NCBI GenBank assembly: GCA_030539395.1
Contig: JAUNSC010000003.1
Span: 1 to 64,000, forward strand
Reading direction: 5' to 3'
DNA length: 64,000 nt
Source: Eubacteriales bacterium
GTDB lineage: Bacteria > Bacillota > Clostridia > Lachnospirales > Lachnospiraceae
The position numbers and the translations under genes were made by a program. Positions within the stretch are counted from its first letter, which is position 1. The number at the start of each line of letters is the position of its first letter. The notes below the pieces were generated by a model. The model did no database searches. It saw only the letters and a list, made by a program, of their open reading frames with translations, and was not told the origin of the DNA. Below are positions 17,407 to 26,346 of the stretch, one piece after another.

Positions 17407-18519
17407 CTATAAACAGGAACGATAAATGGAAAGGATATCGTCTCTGTATAAAACAGCAGGATTATGTGACATGATCACCTGCTGGTATTGGAGGACGTTG
17501 TCTGCAAATGCGTACAGGTCATTTTCTGTGGTGCCATATGCATGTAATGGTTTCTTTTCCAGTATGAAAGAAAGCAGATGGTCCAGTTCATCAAAAACAC
17601 ATTCTTTTTCGCAATGAAGCGCTTCTTTTAAAATATCCACAACAATATCATATTTTTCACTGCAGTTTTTTTGGCTGTATGCATTAAGTACAGCAGTTAA
17701 AAGGGCATAATTGGCCTCTCCGTGTGCCACATGATATTTTCCGCTGAGGGGATAGCTCATGGCATGTACCGCACCACATCCTGCTTTTCCAAAAGCAATG
17801 CCCGCGTAATTACTTGCGGTAAGGAATTTTTCCATCAGGTCAGGAAGCATATCCTTTCCTTTTTGCCGGATTTCCTGATAAGCACTGATGATCATACGGA
17901 TCGCTTCATGTCCGAACAATTCTGAATAAGGTGTGGCGAGAGGAGAGAGACTGGACTCAATAGCGTGGATCAGGGCATCAATGGAGCTTGTGGCAAAAAT
18001 ATGGTAAGGAAGCTGGCTTAAAAGTTTTGGGATAAAGACAGCTTCGCCTGCGTACATCGGATCTTCGGCAAGCCGCAGCTTTGAATCCAGTGACGGAAAG
18101 CTTACAATTGCTACATTTGTCACTTCACTGCCAGTTCCGCAAGTGGTAGGAACCAGGACAAGAGGACATTTTTTTTCTACAGGAATTTTTCCGGTAAACA
18201 AATCCTGAAGGGGCATCATGTTTTTCAGACAGAACAGCTTTGAGATATCCATGATGGTCCCGCCGCCGATGCCGATGACTCTTTCATAGTCCGGAGTGAT
18301 GGAAGCATACATCCTGGTGATCATTGTTTCATCCGGCTCTCCGGTGCCATAATCTTCCTGATATACAACCTGCGCACCAGGGTTTAAGGAACCGAAAAAT
18401 GGTTCGTAGATATATCTGCAGGTAATAATCAGATCGTTTTCATTTAAATTTAATTCTTCTGCAAATTCCCGGGGCTCTTCAAATTTATGTATGGAAGTGC
18501 AAAGTGCTAATTGTTTCAT
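17407..18519 (-). CDS. Iron-containing alcohol dehydrogenase, 4-hydroxybutyrate-dehydrogenase-like
   Basis: 370 residues of the group III metal-dependent alcohol dehydrogenases. IGIGGGTIMDISK binds NAD and PTTCGTGSEVTNV the phosphate. Metal ligands are expected in SSIDALIHAIES and the histidine-rich segment HAMSYPLSGKYHVAHGEAN. The overall order and several blocks (YGTGEPDETMI, NYAGIAFGKAGCGAVHA, KPLHAYG) closely follow clostridial 4-hydroxybutyrate dehydrogenase, which interconverts succinate semialdehyde and 4-hydroxybutyrate. It lies 21 bases after the aldehyde dehydrogenase in the same operon. Related enzymes also reduce other omega-aldehydes, including sulfoacetaldehyde, so the substrate remains open. 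Confidence 0.82.
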   Translation of the reverse strand: MKQLALCTSIHKFEEPREFAEELNLNENDLIITCRYIYEPFFGSLNPGAQVVYQEDYGTGEPDETMITRMYASITPDYERVIGIGGGTIMDISKLFCLKNMMPLQDLFTGKIPVEKKCPLVLVPTTCGTGSEVTNVAIVSFPSLDSKLRLAEDPMYAGEAVFIPKLLSQLPYHIFATSSIDALIHAIESSLSPLATPYSELFGHEAIRMIISAYQEIRQKGKDMLPDLMEKFLTASNYAGIAFGKAGCGAVHAMSYPLSGKYHVAHGEANYALLTAVLNAYSQKNCSEKYDIVVDILKEALHCEKECVFDELDHLLSFILEKKPLHAYGTTENDLYAFADNVLQYQQVIMSHNPAVLYRDDILSIYRSCL

Positions 18520-18540
18520 CTCTTTTCTCCTTTTCCGCCA

Positions 18541-19980
18541 TTAAAATGAAATAATTTCTTTCAGGGCAATGCATTTTATTTTTGTAAATTCCTCAAAAGT
18601 GGAAAATACTCCTTCTGTGCCAAGGCCGGAACGTTTCCAGCCGCCGAAGGGAATTTCAAAACTTCGCAGGTAACTGGAGCCGTTGATAACAACACTTCCA
18701 CATTCCAGTTCGCTGGTAAAACGTGCGGATTTCCCCAGATCCTTTGTGAAAACACCTGCTCCGAGACCGAAAACAGAGTCATTGGCAAGGGCAATTGCTT
18801 CATCATCTGTCTCAAAAGATGTGACAGGCATGACAGGGCCGAATACTTCCATGTTGTGCATGATGTCTGCATCAAAAGGAACATCTGCAAGAATGGAAGG
18901 CTCCATAAAAGCCCCGCTTCTCTTTCCGCCAAGAAGAAGCCGGCTGCCCTGACGAATGGTTAAGGCCACCTGTTTTTCGACTTCGGCAGCAGCCCTCTCA
19001 TTTATAAGAGTACCAACCTGTGTCTTTTCATCCAGCGGATTTCCGTTTTGAAGAGCAGAAGCATATTTTACAGCCTCTTGAAGGAAACGGGAATAAAGAG
19101 ATTTATGGATAAGAAAACGTTTGGGGGCACAGCAGATCTGACCGGCATTATAAAATCTTGCGCGAACGGCTTCGCGGACAGCAAGTTCCAGATCGGCATC
19201 TTCAAGAACGATAAATGCGTCATTGCCACTCAGTTCCAGCGCTGCTTTCTTCAGTGAGCGGGCAGCGCTTACAGCAACAGAAATACCTACATCGGTGGAA
19301 CCGGTCAGGGAAATTACGTTGACATCTTCGTGACTGCACAGATAATTGCCTGTAGTTGAACCGTATCCAGTGACTACCTGAACAACGCCTGCGGGAAAGC
19401 CGGCTGACCGTAGCAGCTCTGTAAGTTTGCAGACGGTCAGAGGATTATCACTGGCCGGTTTTATAATTGCGGTATTGCCGGATAATAGAGCCGGTGCTAC
19501 TTTCTGGTTGAAGAGGTTACAGGGGAAATTGAAGGGAATAATGCATGCAACAACTCCCACAGGTTCCCGCTTTGTAAGTACAATATTTTTATCATGGCCT
19601 TTTTCCATACCGGCCGGAATGATATTGCCATATAAATGCTTTGCTTTTTCACAAAATGCCCGCCAGGCAGTAAATATGTTGTTGATTTCGTTTCTTGCTT
19701 CAGTGATGTTTTTTCCTGACTCGAGTGTCAGAGTTTGTGCAAGATCTTCCTTATTTTCACGTACAAGTTCCAGAAATGCCATAGCAAGATCTGCTTTTTG
19801 GTGTACGGGGACTTTTTTCCATGATTTTTGAGCTGTTACAGCATGTTGAACAGCCATGTCCACATCTTCCCGGGTTGCATGGGGAATTGTATCAATGAAG
19901 CTGCCATCATATGGATTTGTAACTTGAATTGTTTCATTATCAGATGCAGAAACAGATTTGTTTCCGATTATCATTTTCAT
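18541..19980 (-). CDS. NAD(P)-dependent aldehyde dehydrogenase
   Basis: 479 residues of the ALDH superfamily. Asn151 in PFNFPCN, the cofactor lysine in AIIKPAS, Glu249 in ALELSGNDA and catalytic Cys283 in GQICCAPKR are all present, so it should oxidise an aldehyde to an acid. It looks most like lactaldehyde/succinate-semialdehyde-type members. Start at 19980 is set by AAAGGAGGT upstream; an in-frame ATG at 20037 has none. It is the first gene of a two-gene operon with the 4-hydroxybutyrate-dehydrogenase-like enzyme, which could act on the same aldehyde in the opposite redox direction. It is divergent from an ABC importer. Confidence 0.9.
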   Translation of the reverse strand: MKMIIGNKSVSASDNETIQVTNPYDGSFIDTIPHATREDVDMAVQHAVTAQKSWKKVPVHQKADLAMAFLELVRENKEDLAQTLTLESGKNITEARNEINNIFTAWRAFCEKAKHLYGNIIPAGMEKGHDKNIVLTKREPVGVVACIIPFNFPCNLFNQKVAPALLSGNTAIIKPASDNPLTVCKLTELLRSAGFPAGVVQVVTGYGSTTGNYLCSHEDVNVISLTGSTDVGISVAVSAARSLKKAALELSGNDAFIVLEDADLELAVREAVRARFYNAGQICCAPKRFLIHKSLYSRFLQEAVKYASALQNGNPLDEKTQVGTLINERAAAEVEKQVALTIRQGSRLLLGGKRSGAFMEPSILADVPFDADIMHNMEVFGPVMPVTSFETDDEAIALANDSVFGLGAGVFTKDLGKSARFTSELECGSVVINGSSYLRSFEIPFGGWKRSGLGTEGVFSTFEEFTKIKCIALKEIISF

Positions 19981-20172
19981 ATAGCAGTACCTCCTTTTAC
20001 CTCTCATTTGCGGTTCTATTGTAACAAAAAAATCCAAAGTTTAATTCTATAAAAGAAGTAAAATATCAAATTTAAAATTTTAATTCTGAATAGGAACTAA
20101 AAATGGAAAAAGCTATGATATTCTCCAAAACATAATTTATAACTGAAAAATTGCAGACAGGAGTGTTGACCT

Positions 20173-21285
20173 ATGAAAACAGGAGTGTTTAAATTTGCAG
20201 CGCTTGCGGCGGCAACGGCTATGATTCTGTGCGCCTGCGGGAATAATAATGAAAAATCAGATGCCGGGCAGGAAGTGAGTGCGTCAGAGGATTATACAAT
20301 CAGGATTGCCACGATGACAACTGGTTTTCCTCTTCCCATGCATCATGCAAATAAGACAGGAGTCTTTGAAGAACTGGGACTTAAAGTGGAGGAAGAATTT
20401 TTTGACAACGGCCCTACTATTAATGAGGCGATAGCATCCGGTGATATCGATATTGCGGGTGTGGGCGGCATGCCGGCTGTTTCCGGAGCTATTGCAAATA
20501 ATTCAAAGGTAATCGCATGGATGGAGGATGATGAAAGTTCTGTCCAGATTTACGCAAGAAATGACAGTGACATTGTAAGCGCCGGTAAAGGAAGTATCGA
20601 CGGATACCCGGATATTTACGGCAGCGCTGAGACCTGGAAGGGCAAAAGTGTTGTGTGCGCCATGGGAACTTCCAGCCAGTATACGCTTTTGGCGGTTCTG
20701 GAAACCATGGGGCTGACGCAGGATGATATTGAGCTGATCAATATGGAAGGTGTATCAGGTGCGGCTGCATTTGTGGCCGGAACCGGTGATCTGTATGTAG
20801 GATTTAATCCGCAGTGGTCTGAATGTTATAATAATCCGGATGAATATACCTGTGTGGCAACCTGCGCAGATACGGATAAAAAGCTGAACACGGTACTGAT
20901 CGCATCAGAAGAATTCTGCGAGAATCACCCGGATCTGGTTGTGAAATTTCTGGAAGGCATTTTGAAAGTGCAGAATGATTTTTATGATGATGCAAAATAC
21001 TATTATGAATCCATGTATGAATGGCAGAACACGTTTGGCGAATGTTCTGAGGAGCTGGCGCAGTATACGGTGGACTTACAGGTTATGAGATCTTTGGAGG
21101 AACGCAGAAAATTGTTTGAAGAAAAGGATGGCAGTTGTGAAATGCAGGATACATTGCTGTCTATTGCGGACTTTATGGTAAGTAATAAAGTGATTGAAGA
21201 GGAAAGCAGGCAGAAAATCATAGATGACAAATTTGTGGATTCTTCCTACATTTTTGAAGCTGTGGAAAGTTTGAGTGCGGAGTAA
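20173..21285 (+). CDS. ABC importer substrate-binding lipoprotein, SsuA/TauA/NMT1-like
   Basis: 370 residues. A 20-residue hydrophobic signal ends in the lipobox ILCAC, so the mature protein is lipid-anchored on the outer face of the membrane. The body (IRIATMTTGFPLPMHHANKTGVFEELGLKVE and SGDIDIAGVGG) is the periplasmic-binding type II fold of the nitrate/sulfonate/taurine/thiamine-precursor group. It delivers the substrate to the two permeases that follow. It begins the five-gene operon 20173-24345. The ligand cannot be named from sequence; sulfonates, taurine and pyrimidine precursors are all possible. Confidence 0.88.
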   Translation: MKTGVFKFAALAAATAMILCACGNNNEKSDAGQEVSASEDYTIRIATMTTGFPLPMHHANKTGVFEELGLKVEEEFFDNGPTINEAIASGDIDIAGVGGMPAVSGAIANNSKVIAWMEDDESSVQIYARNDSDIVSAGKGSIDGYPDIYGSAETWKGKSVVCAMGTSSQYTLLAVLETMGLTQDDIELINMEGVSGAAAFVAGTGDLYVGFNPQWSECYNNPDEYTCVATCADTDKKLNTVLIASEEFCENHPDLVVKFLEGILKVQNDFYDDAKYYYESMYEWQNTFGECSEELAQYTVDLQVMRSLEERRKLFEEKDGSCEMQDTLLSIADFMVSNKVIEEESRQKIIDDKFVDSSYIFEAVESLSAE

Positions 21286-21295
21286 ATGAGATAAT

Positions 21296-22087
21296 ATGTA
21301 TGAAGAGAAGATAAAAAGTGCAGGAACAAAAATATTCCTGAGTCTGCTGGGACTGATATTATTTTTTGGAATCTGGGAGCTTGCAGTAGATGCAGGACTG
21401 GTCTCAGAAAAAAAACTGGTAGCGCCCTCTGCCATCGTACTGACTTTTATTGATAAGCTTCATAACGTGGTACCGGATGGAAATACGATTACTGTGCATA
21501 CAATAACAAGTTTAAAGCTGGTTCTTACCGGATTTTTATTATCCTGTCTGATTGGGGTGCCATTGGGACTCCTCATGGGTTTTTTCAAGCCGGTCAACCG
21601 TTTTTTCTCACCGATTTTTGAGATCGTGCGTCCAATTCCGCCCCTTGCATGGATTCCTATTGTAATTGTAGTACTTGGAATCGGTATACAGGCAGAAGTG
21701 TTTATTATTTTTGTGGCTGCTTTTGTCCCCTGTGTTATTAATTCGTACACAGGGATACGTTCAACGAGCCAGACGCTGCTCAACGTGGCAAAAACGGCAG
21801 GTGCAACCAATGCCCAGCTATTCTTTAAAGTAGGAGTTCCCTCGGCGCTTCCCATGGTTTTTACGGGAATTAAAATTTCTTTCGGGAGTGCATGGGCGAC
21901 CCTTGTGGCGGCGGAGATGATTGCCTCCACTGTGGGGCTGGGGTTTATGATACAGCAGGGAAGAAGTGCTGTAAGGCCGGATATTGTTATACTTGGGATG
22001 TTTGTGATCGGCCTGATTGGAGCGGTGCTTACCAGCCTGCTTAGTATTCTGGAAAAGAAAGCGCTGCCGTGGAGGAATCCGAAATGA
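21296..22087 (+). CDS. ABC importer permease 1, SsuC/TauC-type
   Basis: 263 residues with about six membrane segments. VRPIPPLAWIPIVIVVLGIG and the cytoplasmic coupling (EAA) loop AKTAGATNAQLFFKVGVPSALPMVFTGIK are the marks of the SsuC/TauC/NrtB permeases. It forms half of the membrane channel. Its stop overlaps the ATG of permease 2 (ATGA at 22084-22087), so translation is coupled and the importer probably uses a heterodimeric channel. Confidence 0.92.
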   Translation: MYEEKIKSAGTKIFLSLLGLILFFGIWELAVDAGLVSEKKLVAPSAIVLTFIDKLHNVVPDGNTITVHTITSLKLVLTGFLLSCLIGVPLGLLMGFFKPVNRFFSPIFEIVRPIPPLAWIPIVIVVLGIGIQAEVFIIFVAAFVPCVINSYTGIRSTSQTLLNVAKTAGATNAQLFFKVGVPSALPMVFTGIKISFGSAWATLVAAEMIASTVGLGFMIQQGRSAVRPDIVILGMFVIGLIGAVLTSLLSILEKKALPWRNPK

Positions 22088-22866
22088 ATAAAGTAAAAAA
22101 AGAGAGCTTTTATTACAGCCTGTCTGTTTTATCTGTTGTTTTGCTGCTGGCTGGCTGGTGGTTCGCTTCTGTAACAAATGAGAGCCTTGCCGGGCCGGCA
22201 GAAGCCGTGGAACGTTTTTTCAGACTTATTGAAAATCCTGTTATGGATAAACCTGTTCATGTACATATTCTTGCAAGTATGCGCAGAATACTCGTGGCAT
22301 TTGCGGCGGCATCTGTGGTGGGAGTATCCTTAGGTGTTTGCTTTGGCATTTTTCCGGTTTTCAGAAGAATGTTCTGGCCGGTTTTCTGCATCTTAAGGCC
22401 TATTCCGCCTCTTGCGTGGATTCCCATTGTGATTCTGTGGTTTGGTGTTACCGGAGATACGTCTAAAAATATTATTATTTTTATCGGTATTGTTATGGCT
22501 ATCGTTATCAATACTTATGCCAGTATCCGTGAGACGGATCCGTTACTTTTAAAAGCAGGAAAAACACTGGGGGCGAATAAATGGCAGACACTGGTGCACA
22601 TTACGCTGCCTGACAGTATACCGGCAATTTTTGCAGGAATGAAAACAGGATTGTCTACAGGCTGGATGTCGGTAGTTGCTGCCGAAATGATTGCGGCAAA
22701 GGAAGGAATCGGTTTTTTGATCAATATGAGTATGAAAACGACACCGGACACAGCACTGGATTTTGTCGGCATTGTACTTGTAGCGCTTTGCAGTTCTCTT
22801 GTTTCTTTTATTTTGACAGTGATAGAAAGGAAGCTTTGTCCATGGCTGAGACTAGATGCAGAATAA
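22084..22866 (+). CDS. ABC importer permease 2, SsuC/TauC-type
   Basis: 260 residues, about six membrane segments, with LRPIPPLAWIPIVILWFGV and the coupling loop GKTLGANKWQTLVHITLPDSIPAIFAGMK. It is homologous to, but clearly diverged from, permease 1. The start at 22084 has GGAGGA upstream and overlaps the preceding stop. The 3' end overlaps the first ATPase gene by 25 bases. Two different permease genes are unusual for this transporter group, which normally uses one homodimer. Confidence 0.92.
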   Translation: MNKVKKESFYYSLSVLSVVLLLAGWWFASVTNESLAGPAEAVERFFRLIENPVMDKPVHVHILASMRRILVAFAAASVVGVSLGVCFGIFPVFRRMFWPVFCILRPIPPLAWIPIVILWFGVTGDTSKNIIIFIGIVMAIVINTYASIRETDPLLLKAGKTLGANKWQTLVHITLPDSIPAIFAGMKTGLSTGWMSVVAAEMIAAKEGIGFLINMSMKTTPDTALDFVGIVLVALCSSLVSFILTVIERKLCPWLRLDAE

Positions 22867-23591
22867 AACTGCGGTCAGTATCGAAAAGTTTTGAGAATAA
22901 AAACGGAAAAACAGCGGTGCTGGATGATATATCGCTGGACGTATATGAAAACGAGTTCCTGGTAATTCTGGGGCCGGGGCAGTGTGGAAAAACCATTTTG
23001 CTGAATATTATTGCAGGTATGGAGAAGGCAGATACCGGAACCGTAACTTTCAGTGAGGGAGACACCGGGCAGGCTGGTTTTGTATTTCAGAGGTATGCGT
23101 TGTTTAACTGGAAAAATGTCTTAAAAAATGTGGAACTGCCATTGAAATTTAAAGGAATTCCAAAAGATGTGCGGCGTGATACGGCAATGAAATATATCGA
23201 GATGGTTGGCCTGAAAGGGTTTGAGAAATCCTGGCCGGCACAGCTTTCCGGAGGAATGAAGCAGCGCGTAGGAATTGCAAGAGCATATGCGTCTGGAAAT
23301 GATATTATTCTGATGGATGAGCCTTTTGGCGCTCTGGATGCGCAGACACGTTATCAGATGCAGGATGAGATACTGAAGCTGAGAAGCAGAGAGAAAGCAA
23401 CTGTTGTTTTTGTGACAAATAATATTGAGGAAGCCATTTATCTGGGGGACCGGATCGTACTCCTCAGTAATAAACCGTCAAGAGTTGTAAAAGAATATAT
23501 TCCGGCGCTGGACAGACCGCGGAAACACACTTCTCCGGAATTTATGAAATTGAGAGATGAAATTACCGCAAATATGGATTTGGCATTATAA
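22842..23591 (+). CDS. ABC importer ATPase 1 (canonical motifs)
   Basis: 249 residues. Walker A is GPGQCGKT at 44-51, the Q-loop is FQRYALF, the signature LSGGM is at 135-139, Walker B IILMDEP at 155-161, and the D-loop ALDAQTR follows. All nucleotide-binding elements look functional, and the Ssu/Tau/Nrt type is clear. Start at 22842 is preceded by AAAGGA and overlaps permease 2. It is expected to pair with the second ATPase encoded directly downstream. Confidence 0.92.
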   Translation: MAETRCRIKLRSVSKSFENKNGKTAVLDDISLDVYENEFLVILGPGQCGKTILLNIIAGMEKADTGTVTFSEGDTGQAGFVFQRYALFNWKNVLKNVELPLKFKGIPKDVRRDTAMKYIEMVGLKGFEKSWPAQLSGGMKQRVGIARAYASGNDIILMDEPFGALDAQTRYQMQDEILKLRSREKATVVFVTNNIEEAIYLGDRIVLLSNKPSRVVKEYIPALDRPRKHTSPEFMKLRDEITANMDLAL

Positions 23592-23601
23592 GGAGAGAAG
23601 T

Positions 23602-24345
23602 ATGACGGAGCAACCAAAGGTATCGGCACAGCATCTTACGAAAAAATTCGGAGATCTGCTGGTGCTGGATGATGTGTCATTTGATATAAAAAAAGGAGAA
23701 TTTATCTGTATTGTAGGACCTACGGGATGCGGCAAGACAACATTTTTAAATCTGCTGGTGAAGCTGATTGAACCTACCAGCGGGCAGATATTGATCGATG
23801 GGGTGCCGGCAGATCCACGCAGGCATAATATGAGTTTTGTGTTTCAGGAACCATCTACGTTTCCCTGGCTGACGGTTGAAGAAAATATAAAATTCAATAT
23901 GAAGATTAAAAAGATCGGGAAGCAGGAGGTTCAAAAACGTACAGAACATATTCTGGAAATGATTGGTTTGTCAGAGCAAAGGGATGCCTATCCCGGGCAG
24001 CTTTCTGTTTCGGCGGAACAGCGTATTGTAATCGGAAGAAGCTTTGCGATGTATCCGGATTTACTGCTTATGGATGAGCCGTACGGGCAGATGGATATTA
24101 AGCTCAGATATTATCTGGAAGATGAGGTGCTTAAGCTCTGGAGGGAAACAGAAAGTACCGTTATTTTTATTACTCACAATATAGAAGAGGCAGTATATCT
24201 TTCCCAGCGCTGCCTGATCATGACAACGAAGCCCACAACAATCAAAGCCTCCATTGAAAATCCGCTTCCGTACCCAAGGAATGTGTCGGATCCGGAATTT
24301 GTTAAGTTGAGAGAACAGATTACAGATATGATAAAATGGTGGTAA
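23602..24345 (+). CDS. ABC importer ATPase 2 with degenerate signature motif
   Basis: 247 residues. Walker A GPTGCGKT (39-46), Q-loop FQEPSTF and Walker B LLLMDEP (154-160) are intact, but the signature is LSVSAEQR at 134-141, where LSGGxxQR is expected. The D-loop is also altered (GQMDIKLR instead of GALD). In a heterodimer this would weaken one of the two ATP sites, as known for several asymmetric ABC transporters. The gene starts ten bases after ATPase 1 with AAGGAG upstream, and ends before the terminator at 24364-24388. Confidence 0.92.
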   Translation: MTEQPKVSAQHLTKKFGDLLVLDDVSFDIKKGEFICIVGPTGCGKTTFLNLLVKLIEPTSGQILIDGVPADPRRHNMSFVFQEPSTFPWLTVEENIKFNMKIKKIGKQEVQKRTEHILEMIGLSEQRDAYPGQLSVSAEQRIVIGRSFAMYPDLLLMDEPYGQMDIKLRYYLEDEVLKLWRETESTVIFITHNIEEAVYLSQRCLIMTTKPTTIKASIENPLPYPRNVSDPEFVKLREQITDMIKWW

Positions 24346-24363
24346 TATTATACCATAACAGAC

Positions 24364-24388
24364 AGCATCTCTTCAGAGGTGCTTTTTT
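24364..24388 (+). terminator. Terminator of the ABC importer operon
   Basis: AGCATCTC (24364-24371), a TTCA loop and GAGGTGCT (24376-24383), with one G-U pair, run into six T residues. Confidence 0.8.
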
Positions 24389-24411
24389 GATGTTACAGAT
24401 ATGATTTTAAT

Positions 24412-24445
24412 ATTAGTTGACACATCAACTAATGTTTGCTATGAT
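24412..24445 (+). promoter_or_regulatory. Promoter with MarR-type operator over the -35
   Basis: TTGACA (24417-24422) and TATGAT (24440-24445) are 17 bases apart, a strong promoter. The palindrome ATTAGTTGA-CACA-TCAACTAAT (24412-24433) covers the -35 completely. A perfect 9-4-9 dyad directly in the promoter of a marR gene is the classic autorepressor site. Confidence 0.75.
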
Positions 24446-24463
24446 TTTGAGGAGGTGGCGGAA

Positions 24464-24940
24464 ATGAATAAAAGTATAGCACGCATGATCAATCTTATGG
24501 CGAGAAAGAGCCAGATTTGTATAGGCAATGCTCTGTGTAAATATAATCTGACTGCTGCAGAGCAGCCTTTTTTTATGGCACTGCAGAAGTATGAGGGAAT
24601 CACACAGGAAGAACTTACAGCGATTGTCTGTGTTGACAAGGCAGCTACAGCCCGTGTTGTTAAATCTTTAGAAAGAAAGGGATATCTGATACGGGTACAG
24701 GATGAAAAGGACAGACGGCAGAATAGAATATATCCGGCTGGTGTAACAAGGCAAATGGGAGAGACAGTCAGAAATGAACTGTTGAGTTTTGATAAATTAC
24801 TTACAAAAGGGATTCCTCAGGAGGATTTGGATGTAACTTATACGGTATTGTTGAAAATGAAGGAAAACTTAACCGGTATTCAAAATGAAAAAAGTGTGGG
24901 GTCAGATCAGGGAGGAAAGGAAGATGAAGCGAATAAGTAA
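24464..24940 (+). CDS. MarR-family repressor
   Basis: 158 residues. The winged helix lies at about 50-110 (GITQEELTAIVCVDKAATARVVKSLERKGYLIR, then the wing DEKDRRQNRIYPAG). MarR proteins dimerise and leave DNA when they bind an aromatic or amphipathic ligand. The palindrome covering its own -35 suggests repression of the whole operon, which continues with a MATE exporter and a flavin-type oxidase. GAGGAGGTGG lies just before the ATG at 24464. The 3' end overlaps the MATE start by 17 bases. Confidence 0.9.
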   Translation: MNKSIARMINLMARKSQICIGNALCKYNLTAAEQPFFMALQKYEGITQEELTAIVCVDKAATARVVKSLERKGYLIRVQDEKDRRQNRIYPAGVTRQMGETVRNELLSFDKLLTKGIPQEDLDVTYTVLLKMKENLTGIQNEKSVGSDQGGKEDEANK

Positions 24941-26315
24941 TCAAAGTCAGGGAAAAGAAAATCCTCTTGGATATGCGCCCATTGTCGGATTACTCAGAAA
25001 GTTTGCAATTCCGTCAATTATCAGCATGCTGGTCAACGCAGCCTACAATATTACTGATCAGATTTTTATTGGTCATGTAGTTGGCATGCTGGGCAATGCA
25101 GCTACTAATGTTGCTTTTCCGATTGTCACCTTAACGGTGGCTTTTTCACAACTGGTCGGTGTCGGTACAGCATCAAATTTTAATATCAGTCTCGGAGCTG
25201 AAGAGGAAGGCGAGGCAAAGAACTTTATTGGTACGGGTCTTACCCTGATGTCTGTTATGGGCATTCTGATTATGTGCATAGTCCTTACATTAAAAACACC
25301 GATTTTGACATTGTGCGGTGCAACAGAGAATGTACTTCCCTATTCTCAGATGTATCTGGGTATTACAGCACTTGGGATACCATTTCTTCTTTTTTCCAGT
25401 TCAGGCAGTCATCTGATCCGGGCAGACGGCAGTCCGGCTTATTCAATGGTCTGCACGGTAGTGGGAGCAGTATTGAATGTTTTTTTGGACTGGCTGTTTA
25501 TGTTTATTTTTAAATGGGGTATTCAGGGGGCTGCAGTTGCTACGATTACCGGTCAGATTATTTCTTTTATACTGTGTTTATACTATTTTACCAGGTTTAG
25601 AACGTTCAAGATTAAGTTAAGGATGCTGGGATTGAGGGTAGAATACATAATTAGAATCGCAAAACTTGGGATATCAAATTTTATTAATCAGGTCATTATG
25701 ATGCTGGTCAATATTATTATGAATAATACGTTGACCCATTATGGTGCGTTGTCAGTCTATGGAAGTGATATTCCGTTGGCAGTTTCCGGTGTCATTGCAA
25801 AATTAAACAGTATTTTGTCTGCGTTTTCTGTAGGACTTGCCCAGGGCAGTCAGCCGATTCTGGGATTTAATATGGGTGCAAAAAATTATAGTCGCGTAAA
25901 AGAAACATATAAAAAGGCACTTTCGGTTGCATTGGCTATTAGTATTGCTGCATTTCTTTTGTTCCAGCTGTTCCCGCGGCAGATTGTAAGTATCTTTGGA
26001 TCAGGCGATGAGCTTTACTTTCAGTTTGCAGAACGCTATATGCGTATTTTTATGATGATGGTCTGTGTCTTTGGGGTACAGCCATTGACTGTGAATTATT
26101 TTACTGGAACAGGGAACATGCGTCAGGGAATCGTAATCTCTTTATCACGGCAGGGATTTTTTCTTATCCCGCTGCTGATTCTTTTACCGATGGTGTTTGG
26201 GCTTGATGGTGTGCTGTATGCCGGACCAATTGCAGATTTTCTTGCCTGTGTATTTTCACTTACAATGGTATTCATCAATTTTAAAAAGCTGACATTAAAC
26301 CAGAGCATAGATTAA
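24924..26315 (+). CDS. MATE-family efflux transporter under MarR control
   Basis: 463 residues with about 12 membrane segments. PIVGLLRKFAIPSIISMLVNAAYNITDQIFIGH, RADGSPAYSM and GFNMGAKNYSRV are MATE motifs. It exports an organic cation or drug using an ion gradient. Translation starts inside the marR gene after GGAGGAAAGGAAG, so expression is tied to the repressor message. The pairing of MarR, exporter and a small flavin-type enzyme suggests sensing, expulsion and modification of a toxic aromatic compound. Confidence 0.92.
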   Translation: MKRISNQSQGKENPLGYAPIVGLLRKFAIPSIISMLVNAAYNITDQIFIGHVVGMLGNAATNVAFPIVTLTVAFSQLVGVGTASNFNISLGAEEEGEAKNFIGTGLTLMSVMGILIMCIVLTLKTPILTLCGATENVLPYSQMYLGITALGIPFLLFSSSGSHLIRADGSPAYSMVCTVVGAVLNVFLDWLFMFIFKWGIQGAAVATITGQIISFILCLYYFTRFRTFKIKLRMLGLRVEYIIRIAKLGISNFINQVIMMLVNIIMNNTLTHYGALSVYGSDIPLAVSGVIAKLNSILSAFSVGLAQGSQPILGFNMGAKNYSRVKETYKKALSVALAISIAAFLLFQLFPRQIVSIFGSGDELYFQFAERYMRIFMMMVCVFGVQPLTVNYFTGTGNMRQGIVISLSRQGFFLIPLLILLPMVFGLDGVLYAGPIADFLACVFSLTMVFINFKKLTLNQSID

Positions 26316-26346
26316 ACAGGATATTTGAATTAGGAGGGTATTGACA

